From: Glossina fuscipes | Taxonomy: Eukaryota > Arthropoda > Insecta > Diptera > Glossinidae | Assembly (NCBI RefSeq): GCF_014805625.2 | Contig: NW_023998646.1 | Coordinates: 1,139,885 to 1,203,884 of the forward strand | Length of the DNA: 64,000 bases | Direction of reading: 5' to 3' | Shown here: positions 1-11,500 of the stretch, piece by piece | Position numbering within the stretch: position 1 is the first letter of the stretch | Layout: the number at the start of each line of letters is the position of its first letter | Position numbers and translations under genes: made by a program | Notes under the pieces: generated by a model | What the model was told of the DNA's origin: nothing | What the model saw: only the letters and a program-made list of their open reading frames with translations | Databases searched by the model: none

Positions 1-210
1 ATCCTGGATTGGCTGAGTCATACCCTGCCTAAGGAAACTCGTTACAATACATATCTTGCTCATAATTACTACTGTTTATTTTCTGAACATATACGCCATA
101 AATTTGGTGGGTTAGTCCATACCCAAAAAAGAAAAAATGCCGACTCACCATCACCCAAAAAACATAAACTGATCTCTTTGTTTGATAATTCGGTTTTTAA
201 GGGCATTTGA
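1..210 (+). CDS. 3' end of an unidentified protein gene (partial)
   Basis: Frame 1 is open from the first base of the window to a TGA at 208-210, giving 69 residues that start ILDWLSHTLPKETRYN and end in a lysine-rich tail (QKRKNADSPSPKKHK) followed by LISLFDNSVFKGI. The mix of aromatic and basic residues and the SPSPKK stretch look like the C-terminus of a real, possibly nuclear, protein. I do not recognise the family. The upstream part lies outside the window, so it could also be a chance open frame. The gene would converge on the OST1 gene, which runs on the opposite strand. Confidence 0.4.
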   Translation: MLDWLSHTLPKETRYNTYLAHNYYCLFSEHIRHKFGGLVHTQKRKNADSPSPKKHKLISLFDNSVFKGI

Positions 211-1311
211 TTATATTTTGGCGTGCACGAAGCCATAGCTAAAGAATGCAATGGAAAAGTACCCAAAAGCGATGTCTCTAATAATTTTGGTTGCTCTCAA
301 TTTTTATCCATTGTAAACCGACGAACATTCTTTTCTCGCGGATGTCCCTTCGTTTTTCAAATTAAAAATGATTACAGAATTGCGGTTACAAAGAGCCTAA
401 CAAAGGATATCATCGGAAAAATTTTTATATTTTACGTTACTGGTGTATAGGTCCCTCAATTTACATGTATTATCCATTCTTCTTTTACAAACCAAAAAAA
501 AATTATGAAAAGTGACCAAGTGGGCGTATAGATGTGTTCCATGTTTTCGATGATATAATTATTCTTTTCAATCCATTTTCCAAAACAATTCTTCAGATCT
601 GTAAACAAATTAATGGAATATTAAATTCAGTATTCTTGGTACTCAGAGATTTCGCTTCGCGGGATATTTTTTAACATGGTCCCGAGGTATTTGCATTTAT
701 TGAAAGCAACTCTGTGCTCTTTTCTTTGTAAACAAAAGTGTATATTTTTATAAGCCTTGTACTACTACTACTGTATCCGTATTGAGTCCTCCTTGTTTTA
801 ATTTACGTGTTGAGAGATTTGTGTAGGCAAATCTCAAAATCGACACTATTATAAATCTAAATTCGACACTATTCCATCTCGTCTCAAGTCACTCCAAGTC
901 ACACTTTCAGTTAATAACACCAAATGCATGATCTTTTCAAAAAAAGGAAAAACCCTACGGTTATTCCGCTTTTCACATATGCTCCTTCCATTCAGTTTGT
1001 TGAAACATTGAACTTTTTGAGAGTTGTTCTACTCTCAAAACTCTCTCCTGCTTCACGGTCCTCGTTAAATCTTGAAATTTGAGAAGCTTTTGCGTCTTAT
1101 CTAATATATTCCTTGACACTCAACTGCATGCAGACTTTATTTGGTAAATTAGTCGATTAGTCAATATCAGCCCTATTTATTTAAAAAATATCGAACAACC
1201 GTTTTTTATTCAATACATTTTCTCTATTTATTACTTTCCGTATTTGTGTATTACACACACAAAGTACGTAATGTCGCGCATTTTGAAAGTAAGATCACCG
1301 ATTGAGATCGA
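211..1311. other. Intergenic, AT-rich, no gene seen
   Basis: Spacer between the partial gene at the left edge and the 3' end of OST1. It probably holds both 3' UTRs. No ORF with family resemblance, repeat or RNA gene was found. Confidence 0.5.
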
Positions 1312-1317
1312 TTTATT
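1312..1317 (-). terminator. Polyadenylation signal of the OST1 gene
   Basis: AATAAA on the minus strand about 20 bases beyond the OST1 stop codon. Two further AATAAA copies at 1205-1210 and 1227-1232 (minus strand) are alternatives. Confidence 0.5.
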
Positions 1318-1336
1318 AGAACTAAACATATTTATA

Positions 1337-3056
1337 TTATTCTTTATGAAGATGAACGGCTATAGAAAAGTCTAGACGTTTGAAAATCACTGTGAACAAG
1401 AAAATCATAAAAATAAAAGTTATTATAAGAATAGGTTCTTGAAGAAGTAAAATTTTGGGAAATTTATATTTTAGTTCAAAATCCGACATATGATTTTCAA
1501 CCATATTATTTTTTGAGAACACTATTGTTGGTCTACCGAAGGTATCCAAGTAAGTGTAGGACATAGCATCCGCTTCTCTTCTAATAGAATAGGGCGGTAT
1601 CAATTGTATGCTTGCACATCCCTCTGGCAAAATAATTTTCACAACAGCTTCATCAACAACCATGTCATCAAAAATATGGTCTATTACCCTCATTCTAAGA
1701 ACGTAGTCATCGTCACTGTTGAACAAATATTCAAAGGATGGTAAGTTATAACCCAAAATATATTGAGTTTTCCATCCGCCAAAAAGAGGAAATCTAGGCC
1801 GTAACTCAAGTTCTACAGATTCTTTCAATACATTCATATTCGAAGTGGATATATTGCCATTGGTGTCTCTATAATAAACTCCAAACGCTGAAGCAGGCAA
1901 AACAGTTTTGTATGATTTAATAGATGCCTGGCCAGAACGGCCATCTTTCTGAAATTCATATCTTGAGAATGATCCTTTCAATTTTGCTCCGGTATGGAGC
2001 AAGTGTATACTTTCTTCGACAGCGATATTTCCCCAGTGAGATACTTGTATTGTTCTCTCTAATCGATTTACAGACATAAATGGTGTTTGATTTTCATAAT
2101 GCACAGTCATAAGCTCTTTAGAATGACCTGTAATTAAAAAATGTTGGTTATATATTCCAATTCGAACCAGTAAATTGTCAATAAAAAAGCTGGATATGCT
2201 GAAATATGCTTTCTTCATAGATAACACTTTAAATAAACTTAAAGGTAAAGAATACAGCAACATTTTTTAGCAATTTCTTTCTAAAAAAGTTTTTCATCAA
2301 ATGATAAGTATTTAGCTCGAACTATTTATTTATGGTGGAACCTTTATTGTACCGATTGTTGTGTGTTGTGGAGTGTGTTTTCACTCCACTGTTTATTAAT
2401 CTGAGTCAAAGCTATTCCTACACGCTACATTAACGTATTTGTTGCTATGGTATCAGCATTCCATACTAAACATTCGATTTCAATAATTATATATTTCAAA
2501 AATGCTCACCAGAAATATCTTCAAATGGGCCGTATTTGATTTTATTTGACGAAACAGCGTAAGGTTTGATCTGAGTATAAGAAATGATGTTCGATGTTGC
2601 CAATTTTACTTGAGTTTTCTGAAAACGTGTTTTGTATGCGGAATAAAAATACATTGGACCTGTGTATCTCACAAATTGTTTATCAGCTTGTTTTATTTCT
2701 TCTGGATATGGTTGTATCTGACTTGTATAAATGACTTCAATATAAAAAACATGAGATGGAGCTGCTTCGGGGAACATTATAACGTTCGTGCTTCCAGCCG
2801 ACACTTTTCGCATTGTCAATTTCTTAGATGTGTGCTTTGCAGATACAAAGGATACATGTTGAGCCAAATCTTCGTTAAAAACGACATTGTAGGCATTGAA
2901 AGGAATACCTTCAGTATCTTCAGCAGTAATTTTTACAGTTTCTCTTACGACTTGTGTTGTTAAGTCTATCGAACGTTCAACATTTTGATTGATGATCTTG
3001 CTTGTAATAAAAATTACCTGATTGGAAAGAAACAAAATAAATATACGAATATCCAT
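1337..3056 (-). CDS. OST1: Ribophorin I / oligosaccharyltransferase subunit OST1
   Basis: Non-catalytic subunit of the ER oligosaccharyltransferase, which moves the dolichol-linked glycan to Asn in nascent proteins. Exon 1 is 2510-3056 and exon 2 is 1337-2127. The 382-bp intron has donor GTGAGC and acceptor TTACAG, and joining restores a 445-residue frame. Seen in order: an N-terminal hydrophobic signal segment; the ribophorin beta-domain with VFNEDLAQHVSF and FVRYTGPMYFYSAYKT; across the junction KYGPFEDISG then VHYENQTPF; the family hallmark VSHWGNIAVEES with LKGSFSRYEFQ; and one transmembrane segment near residues 412-431 followed by a 14-residue cytosolic tail. Vertebrate ribophorin I is about 600 residues and has a long cytosolic part; this protein is the short form, nearer yeast Ost1. 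ATG at 3054-3056 fits the signal segment. A DRE box lies about 60 bases upstream. Confidence 0.93.
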
Positions 3057-3114
3057 TTTATTCTCTTTGCAAAAAAGCCACGTATATTATAAATCACCGC
3101 TAACGATGGTAAAT

Positions 3115-3122
3115 TATCGATA
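3115..3122. promoter_or_regulatory. DRE (DREF-binding) box in the OST1 promoter
   Basis: TATCGATA is a perfect palindrome about 60 bases upstream of the OST1 ATG. In flies this 8-mer is the DNA-replication-related element bound by DREF and is typical of housekeeping promoters, which suits a constitutive ER enzyme subunit. Function here is inferred from sequence and position. Confidence 0.6.
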
Positions 3123-5286
3123 ATACCAGTAAGTGTGTTAGGTAAGACAACAAATAATGCCCATTAAGCGTTCTTGAGAATTAATTTGGAGTGACCTCTT
3201 CGAGAGGGAACGCGAATATATTAACGTTCCAAGTAAGAAGACCAAACAACCTTGCTCTCGAGTTTTCATTCAGTATTTAAGTATCAAATACTTTTCTAAT
3301 CAACAAACTTAATAGTATATTTCAATAATTCGACATTCGCTTGACTTTTTTGATCATCGGCTTTTTCGGAGTGAAGGATGATTTACCATCGTGTTGATAA
3401 GTTTTCAAGCAAAAGAATTTTGTTCAGTAGCAGTTATGCAAAGAGAAATGTTAGCAGTAGAGTTACCATTATTTCACATGGCGCAGTCTCTAAAATTAAT
3501 TTTAATCTCTTAAGAATATCAAATAAACTTTGGACCACCTTTTTTCCTTCATGACTGTATTTTGCAAATTTATTGATAAGATATATGCAAAATAAATAGA
3601 TAAATAAATGGAACAAACTATTCAGCCACGTTCTCAGTTTAAATCGAATTTGTCAAACTTCATTTTCGCTAAAACTGTTTCCTTAGTTCGATTTCAAGCT
3701 TTTCATGAACAATTTTGTTAGCAAATTGTACATATCAATAATATATTAACTTTGCGATATACTTACAAAATATTTAATTGAGTTTTGAAGAGTATAACAA
3801 ACTAATTTTGAAAATGATCTTATATGGTTTTAAGAAGCAGGCTGGTTTGCTATATGTACTTACCGTGCTTGAGTGGAAATGGACTAAGGCAATAAATTTG
3901 TGGCTTTTATGTCTAGATAATAAACAATCGTAATTATTGGTAAGAATTATATAAAACACAACAAAAAAAAGCGGCTAAAAAGAACAAGCAACTTACACCA
4001 AAAAGGAAGAAAAACAAGCAACTTGCATCAAAAAGGAAGAAGAACAAGGAACCTCGGCATTCACCCGTTTCAGCCGTCGTGTTTGTGGCTACTTCCGTAT
4101 TCATATCTCTTTGCGTATTTCAAAATCAAATTTTATATTTAGTTACTCATATATGTGTATATATTTTACATTTCAAGCAGCAAAGTGTCAGGAACTAGGA
4201 AAAAACTTGAAAATGAAGTGAATTTTATGTTTTCATAATTTCGAAGATTTCGAAGACCATAATACGCATGACTCAAGCTTATTTCTTCGTTTGACTTAAT
4301 AACGAAATACCGAATTAACAAATCAAATCGTTTAGTAAAAAGAAAAAAATTATTTATGTAGATAAATACTAATGTTTTAAAATAAAAAAAATGTTTTATA
4401 TACAAATACTTTTGGCGATATGTAAGTGAAAAACAAAGTTTTACAAATATGTAATTCCCTTTAACCTCAGTGCGTAAAAAAAAACTCATTTTATGGGATT
4501 ATCCTTGCGATGTAAAGCTATGTAGGCCAAATATTATGTGCGCAGATATATGTATGTGTATCTATCGAGGATTGTAGACATATTCATATCATCAAATATA
4601 AGATTTCATCAAATATAAGATTTTCATCTTGTAAATTAAAGGTGTGGACAATATACTACCGGAAGGAGACCTTTACTCGATCATCTATGCATCAATTGTC
4701 ACATAGACGTTTTTAAATGGTTTTTGCCTCGGTACGTGACGCAACTATAATGTTCAATAAGAAATGTGGATATTGTTCGCAATAGCCTTGTTTTAATAAT
4801 CGTAATTGCTTTGCAATAATATCCTTTTTAGAGTTTAGAAGGATAAGACTCAAAAATTGTCAAGATCAAAAATTAGGACATTTGATCTAAGTAAAATCAA
4901 TTTGATAAAATTGTGAATAGCGACTCAGTAAGTCTCTTATAGTGAAGAGCTTTCAGTTCGGCAGTGGAATTGTAAGCAATAAAACTAAGTGACCATTCAA
5001 TACAATGATATTTCTTTCTTTCACATTCACATTTCGCCATCTAACTTAATTTCATTCATTATTCATTTTCACATATGCCCCGGGAGATATGCTTTAAGTC
5101 CTTCTGTATTATCCAGAAGTGAAATTTAAATAAATTTTTATAAGCAAGTTGCCCAATAAAGCATGATTCTGTATATACAGAAAATAATACATATGTATAT
5201 ATGCAGAACACCACGGAAAGCAAGAATTTAAGACAAATTTTTTCACATTTATCTTACACATTAATCAACGTTTCAGTATTTTACAG
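3123..5286. other. Intergenic region between OST1 and the Dpr gene
   Basis: AT-rich spacer between OST1 (leftward) and the first visible Dpr exon (rightward). The Dpr signal-peptide exon and promoter should lie at or before this stretch, but I could not identify them. Apart from a 30-bp tandem repeat at 3981-4053, nothing recognisable was seen. Confidence 0.4.
3981..4053 (+). repeat. 30-bp tandem repeat, about 2.4 copies
   Basis: Units begin at 3981, 4011 and 4041 with the core aacaagcaactt and a shared aaaaaggaaga end; the second unit differs from the first at a few bases. Because the period is a multiple of 3, the plus strand reads as a repeating lysine-rich peptide (KKNKQL...KRKKNKQL), but no start codon or gene context supports translation. 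Confidence 0.7.
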
Positions 5287-5515
5287 AGGAATGGAATGCC
5301 AATATAAATATATAGGAAACGACCAAATAGAAAACACGGACCTTTTTAGTCTTCGCGAGAAAGGGTCTGAGGTCGAAAGAACAGAAATTTTAAAAAATAA
5401 TAAGCCCTTAGATAGGGGACCATATTTTGATACATCGGCAACAAAAAACGTTACATCATTAGTTGGAAAAACAGCTCATCTCAACTGTCGCATTAAAAAT
5501 CTTGGTAATAAAACT
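5287..5515 (+). CDS. Dpr gene, first visible coding exon (Ig1 start)
   Basis: Encodes the linker and beta-strands A-C of Ig1 up to GNKT. The donor GTAAGT at 5516 falls on a codon boundary. The left border is uncertain: acceptor at 5286, or an ATG at 5201 if this is the first coding exon. Confidence 0.75.
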
Positions 5516-8500
5516 GTAAGTATTTGATTTTATAGACGTTTTTTATTTAATTATTTTTTTGTGAATTCAAAACGCAAACACAAAGTTGAATTTAAACTTC
5601 AAGCTCAATTTTATTTTCGGAAAGAGTATATTAACATGAACTTATACACCGTTGTTACTTAATTTTATACCATGGTAAATATAAGAAAATAAAACAGTAT
5701 TAAACCTATAGAATACGTATAATGCGAATAAAAACATTCGATTAAAGTTACATATCTGAGAGTGACTTATGAAATAGATTATGTATTAGCGTATAGAAAA
5801 ACTTAATTTATAACAATCTTACTGAATAAAAGATAATCTAATAAGGTTTTTTTTGGAATTCTGTCATTTTTGTTTGTAATGGGCCCAAATTTATTATTGC
5901 GTGCGACTTTTTAGCAGAAAAACAAGCAAATTAAGCATAATTTTTCAATTCTTTAATTTGGCATATTTGAAAAATTTTAACATGGGGCAGAGAGTACACA
6001 TGTGAGCATAAGCGTCCACATTTCTTTACAATTCTCATGTATTTGTATAAAAATTGCGAGCATCTGAGAATAAGCGTATAAAAAATTCACGCCAACTGAA
6101 AATGATTCTCAATAATTCCAAACATGTGAGAATAAGCGTCCAATTTGTTTACATTTTTTAATAATTGTTCAAGTATTTGTATAAAAATTGCGAGCATCTG
6201 AGAATAAGCGTGCGTATAAAAATTTGCCGCCAACTGAAAGTAAGCGTCTATGATTCTCAATAATTCCAAACATTCTCAATAATTCTCACATTGAGAACAC
6301 AATTACCCCATACTGGATAGGCATATATCATAGTCGATTAAAAAACGACTTCACATGGGAGAATTTTATTTTCAGTGCTCAACTTAGAATTATTTTTTAT
6401 TAATAGATACAGCATTGTTATGGGAATATTGTTTTTGCTTTTCATAAGTTAAATATGAGTGCGGAAAAATAACTTTTTACCCAATATTACTTCCAAGTAC
6501 TTAACAAGAGTTTCTCTTTCTAGTGTAAAAGATGGGTCGCGTCTTCTCCGCGTTCAACTTATTTTCCACTTATTTAGATAATATGTTTTTCATTCAACAA
6601 CCAAGTTTATGCAATAAGTAAATACCGATGATCGGTGTACAAAATAATACGGCAAGCATTAAATATTTCGAAGACTCAGAACATAAGATAGAACGCATAA
6701 GTGGACACAGAACATTCATCTTTGCGAAACATCTATAGGTAAAGATAGTAAATCACAAAACTCATGCAAAGAAGAAACTTAGAAATGTCTTTTAGACAAC
6801 AAGTTCGAATTAATTTAATTTCAAAAAGCGAAAGCCAAAAGTTTTTGTTTCCGAGACGTGAACTGAAATTGAGTCCAATGTGATTATGCAAGATAAATTG
6901 CTTGTTTTTTCCAAAGCAATTATTTTGCGATCCGATAAAGCATTTCTGAAAAATGTCGTAGTTAAAAATGATTAGATAGTCAATGCGTTGTTGGCAACGA
7001 CTTTATTGCCTTCTACAAAGATTTCTCATTTTAATTAAAAGCATTGCAGATTAGAAGTCCAACAAAGTTAGTTATAGGGAATTTTGTAGGCACAGATCGT
7101 TGCCTAGCGTTCTTACTTAATTATATACAAGCTCAAATTATTAACAACGTCAAAGTCAACCAATGAATTTAATTTCTACAAAAACGTCGAAAATGCTGTT
7201 CATTGCTAAGGCGCATGTTTGTTGATGAGTTATTGCGATACTAACACGAATTAGAGTTTGACGATCTTACACTTGTTTTATGGTGGAAACTGGAAACATC
7301 AAGTTATTTTGATCATTAAGAAATCGACTTCAAGAAGACTTATTCTGGGATCTTAGCGTTTGAGTAATTTGTAGGTAGGGAGCACTATTTCGACATGCGC
7401 GGTGCATGAAAATATGATATTGATTACAATTTCCTGCACTTATAATAAAATTATCCGCACGATCAGCAGCTTCCCCATGCAAACAGCACCAGCCGTTTGA
7501 TGTAACAAAATGGCTTGAGTTACTGTGTACACCAAGACTTCATAATCCTAACGTGGAAAAAACTTTTTTATTTATCATTAGTAGATAAAATTATTGCTTT
7601 TAAGCCATGCAACAGCTTTAGCGTTTATAACAAAATATATGCGAAGCTTTGACTACGATACTTTTTGAAGATATTTTTTAATTATTTTACATTCTATACC
7701 ACTTGTACATTAAGAGTAAATTAGAATTGTGAGGATATGAGCACCAACCGGGAAGACCTTATAAACATCCAACTTTTGTTGTACCAGTCAAGTTAGCATT
7801 ATTTTCTAAATCGGCTTAAGCATTTCTGTATTAGGTTGGAAAGTATGAAATGATTTAATACAGCTGGAAGACTAGTTCCCTCATCTGTCTAAAATAATGG
7901 AAAATAATCTATAACATAACGTAATATTATTTTTTTTTTGTATGTATTTACAATAACTATTTCTTATAAGCATTACAAGAACATATGCATTAGTCAAAAA
8001 AATTCGGAATCGTAGCATTAAGCTCTGAATGCCAATGCCTATGGATTTGATTTATTACATGTCTATTATATAAGCATAATTTTTTTTAAAACAATTTATG
8101 AATGTCTAATTGTTTTGCATACTTTTTTCCAGGTGTCGTGGATAAGACACCGAGATTTACATTTACTCACTGTAGGTGAAAGTACGTACACTTCAGACCA
8201 ACGCTTCATATCAATATACAATAAAATTACGGGAGACTGGTCGTTAAAGGTAAGATGAGGGATTTTAATTATAGTTTTAACTTAATGAGTATCGTTATGA
8301 AATATGTATATATTTTTAATATGTACTCACAACCAATTACGAGAGCAGTCCCAGAGTTATCCTATCGAACAAAAAAAAACAACCATAAAAATTGAAAAAA
8401 TAATCTATTTCTCTACATAGGCCTTGGTTAGAAGTGACAAAAAAACAAGCTAATTACTTTATACAGGGACTACAAACAAAAAAGCTCGACACATCATACC

Positions 8501-11500
8501 TAACGATTTCCAATAGCCTGTATATATTAAAACCGTCTTCACGACGCTGTTTTTCATCCATTGTCAGCCAACAAACGTGAAATAGATCCAACGCGTAGCT
8601 TTTCCATGCTCAACAACATGTACTACACTTTTATGAAATAACTACCATGACCGCCGGTTCGTATATATAAAGGTGGTATTGGCCACCTCATTTGACCAGT
8701 TGGATCTTCGTCCCGGCAACTCGTATGCCCTCGTTTTAACTTAGCCGCTCAATAATTTCTTGTGTTAAACAAATCGGCAGACCTTCTTAAAGTAAAATGT
8801 ACCGGTTCTGATATCGGGCAAACTGTCGTCTCTGAACAGAGAAATAGCTGCTGCTCGCGCGGTTTTTAAAGTGCAAAATAGAAAGAAAAAAATCGGTGGA
8901 CTTAGTAGAAGAACCCGATTCATTTTACCATTCTCTATGCGGTGGTCAGATCAAGCCAAGCAATTAATTATTAATTAAATATGTTTGACGTCCTTTTTTT
9001 GTTAGACTACTTTTCCCACAAGCCGCAAAATAATATATAACGGTTAAATGAGGGAATATAGGTCTCACTAAGTATTTACCATACTCTGCAAGGCCCTCGA
9101 CAGAGGAAAAAATAAAAAGATAACTTTCATTTTCCAATTTAACGACGAGTGTTCTACCACGTTCTTTCCCTGCAACAGGCGGTTTTCAACAATAGTGAAC
9201 AGAAAAAAAATGCAAACAAGTCAATTCAAGGTCTTGCGGAATTCAAATGTGTATGTATTTTATTCATTCTAAAAGTTTTAATTGGCGAGTTTTTTTGTGT
9301 GCGACTAAACAAAGAAAAAAGCTTCAGAAACAAGCATGTACGCTGATTTAATTACGTTTATATAATTTGAATAAAAATATATATTTCGTAAAGAAAAATG
9401 AAAAAGAGAAATGTTTTCCTTAAAATCTTCAAGTAGACGCAAAAAAAAACATTTCGAATGTTTTCATTACTTTATGGGAATGGTGCAAAGCTACTGACAA
9501 AGCTATTGGTTTATGTGCGCGTGTCTAGCAAATTATGAAATTATAGTAGCGAATAAAAATAGAGGCTATGTGTTTATTCATGGGAAAATATTGTCTTTTT
9601 GTAGATTAAATTTCCTCAAATACGAGATTCAGGCACTTACGAGTGTCAAGTATCGACTACTCCGCCCGTTGGATATACTATGATATTTTCTGTTGTTGGT
9701 AAGAATTATCTGATTACATAAATTTAAAATTTATTATTTTTAACTTTTAATCCAAAGTTTAGTTCAGCTTTAACGATACAAAAACTTATTGCAATGGAAT
9801 TAGGAAGGGGGAGATAGAATACCCTACTCACGTATATATATATATTTGATCGTTAATATTGCTAAGTTGAACAAGGAAAGCAGTGATATTTTCCCCTCGA
9901 GAAACGCATCAGTTAAAGGAAATTTGCAGTTTTCAAAGTGTATCAATTAAAGCGTAGTCGAGATTTCCGTTTTCATGTTATTTGAACTATTGTGAACGAA
10001 CTAGGTTCACTTCCGAATCAATGAAAAATTTATAAATACCGGCATTGAGAATTTTATATTAGATTTTAAGGTTTTTGTCAATAGATTGAAGTACATGGAT
10101 GAACTGCCTCTAAACCCCATAAAATCTTTTTCAAAAAAGATAACAAAATTAAACCAAAAAATAGGTGGTCTTCTTTTTTATTTAAACATAAAGAGGTGTT
10201 TCTAATAGAATAGATAAAGTATTATTGGTGTTAGAGTTTATATATTAGAGGGATAAAAACATTTTTCCCGCAGTACGCCACCTTTACCTCTGAAATATGA
10301 AAATCAAGGTAAAATTATTGAAACATTGCGCCTACTTTTTGGCTCAAATGCATAAATATTGTTGGCGTGCTGGTATCGTTTGTGACAGGTTTGTGGAGGG
10401 TATTAGTGTGGTTATGACAGGTTGGTGGAAGGTAGTAGTGTGGTTATGAGAGGTTGGTGGAAGATATTAGTGTGAATATGACAGCTTGGTGGAGGGTATT
10501 AGTGTGTTTAACTTCGGCATCTTCTAAAATACTGCGCTGAGTTAAATCTTCGGATAATGAAACAGCGCAGATCTTTTATTCGTCAATGTAATAGATAGCT
10601 TGTCGGGTTTTCTACTCTTCGAATATTGCACGATGCTCACTATTTATCAGGCTTTGCGACTTCTCAGAAATTTTCTTTGAGTTAGAACTGCCGACTAAGG
10701 AATGCCAAATTTCAAATACCGACGCCATCGGTATCCAGAAGACAAGACCATGTACGGAAAAACTGATTATGGATATTTAAAGGTCTTTTCATATAAATAG
10801 AAGTCATCAAGAAACATTAGGTGTCTACATGCTTTATAACCGTCTATTCTAATCTCAAAAGTTCAAATAGCTCGTATGGACCCACGCGGTAGTTCTAGTT
10901 TCAAGGAAAAAAACCCAATTTTTCGGCGTGTGACGTTAGTTTTCCACATACAAAAGTCGGTTTATTGAAAGTATGGTGTGTATACTTCAGAGGCGTACCT
11001 TATGCAATTGTGTAAAATCTAAAAATAGTGCACTCATACGAAGAAATCGTCGTTTTATAAGCGCTTAAAGACGAAATAACGTCTTTTCTTAAAAAGTTTG
11101 ATACGTGAAATCAATTCTACGCTTGATGTAGTCATAAATGAAAATAATAGAAAAAGACGTTTTTATTAATTACTCTTATAATTAATTAACGGGAATTAAT
11201 TACTCTTATTTAATCACAAGGTAAGTTTAAAATGGAAGAAGCAAACAATAACTCTGTCACTTGTAAACACTAAAGATATACAGTTTTGTAGACAAATTCC
11301 GCGGGACCAAATGGAAAGAAGCTTTCTAGTTGATATGGTCGCAATCAAAAAAAATACTTTACAACTATTTTATATTGGTTTGATTTGACGACTAAGGAAA
11401 ATTTGAACAAGACGAACATAACTATATTAATGGCTCCCCCATCCCTATGCATACCATGCTTGCTAAATTAACTATATGATTTTTTTTTCTTTATATAAAT

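Noticed and set aside
2610..2963. 117-codon plus-strand ORF
   Set aside because: Exact antisense shadow of OST1 exon 1.
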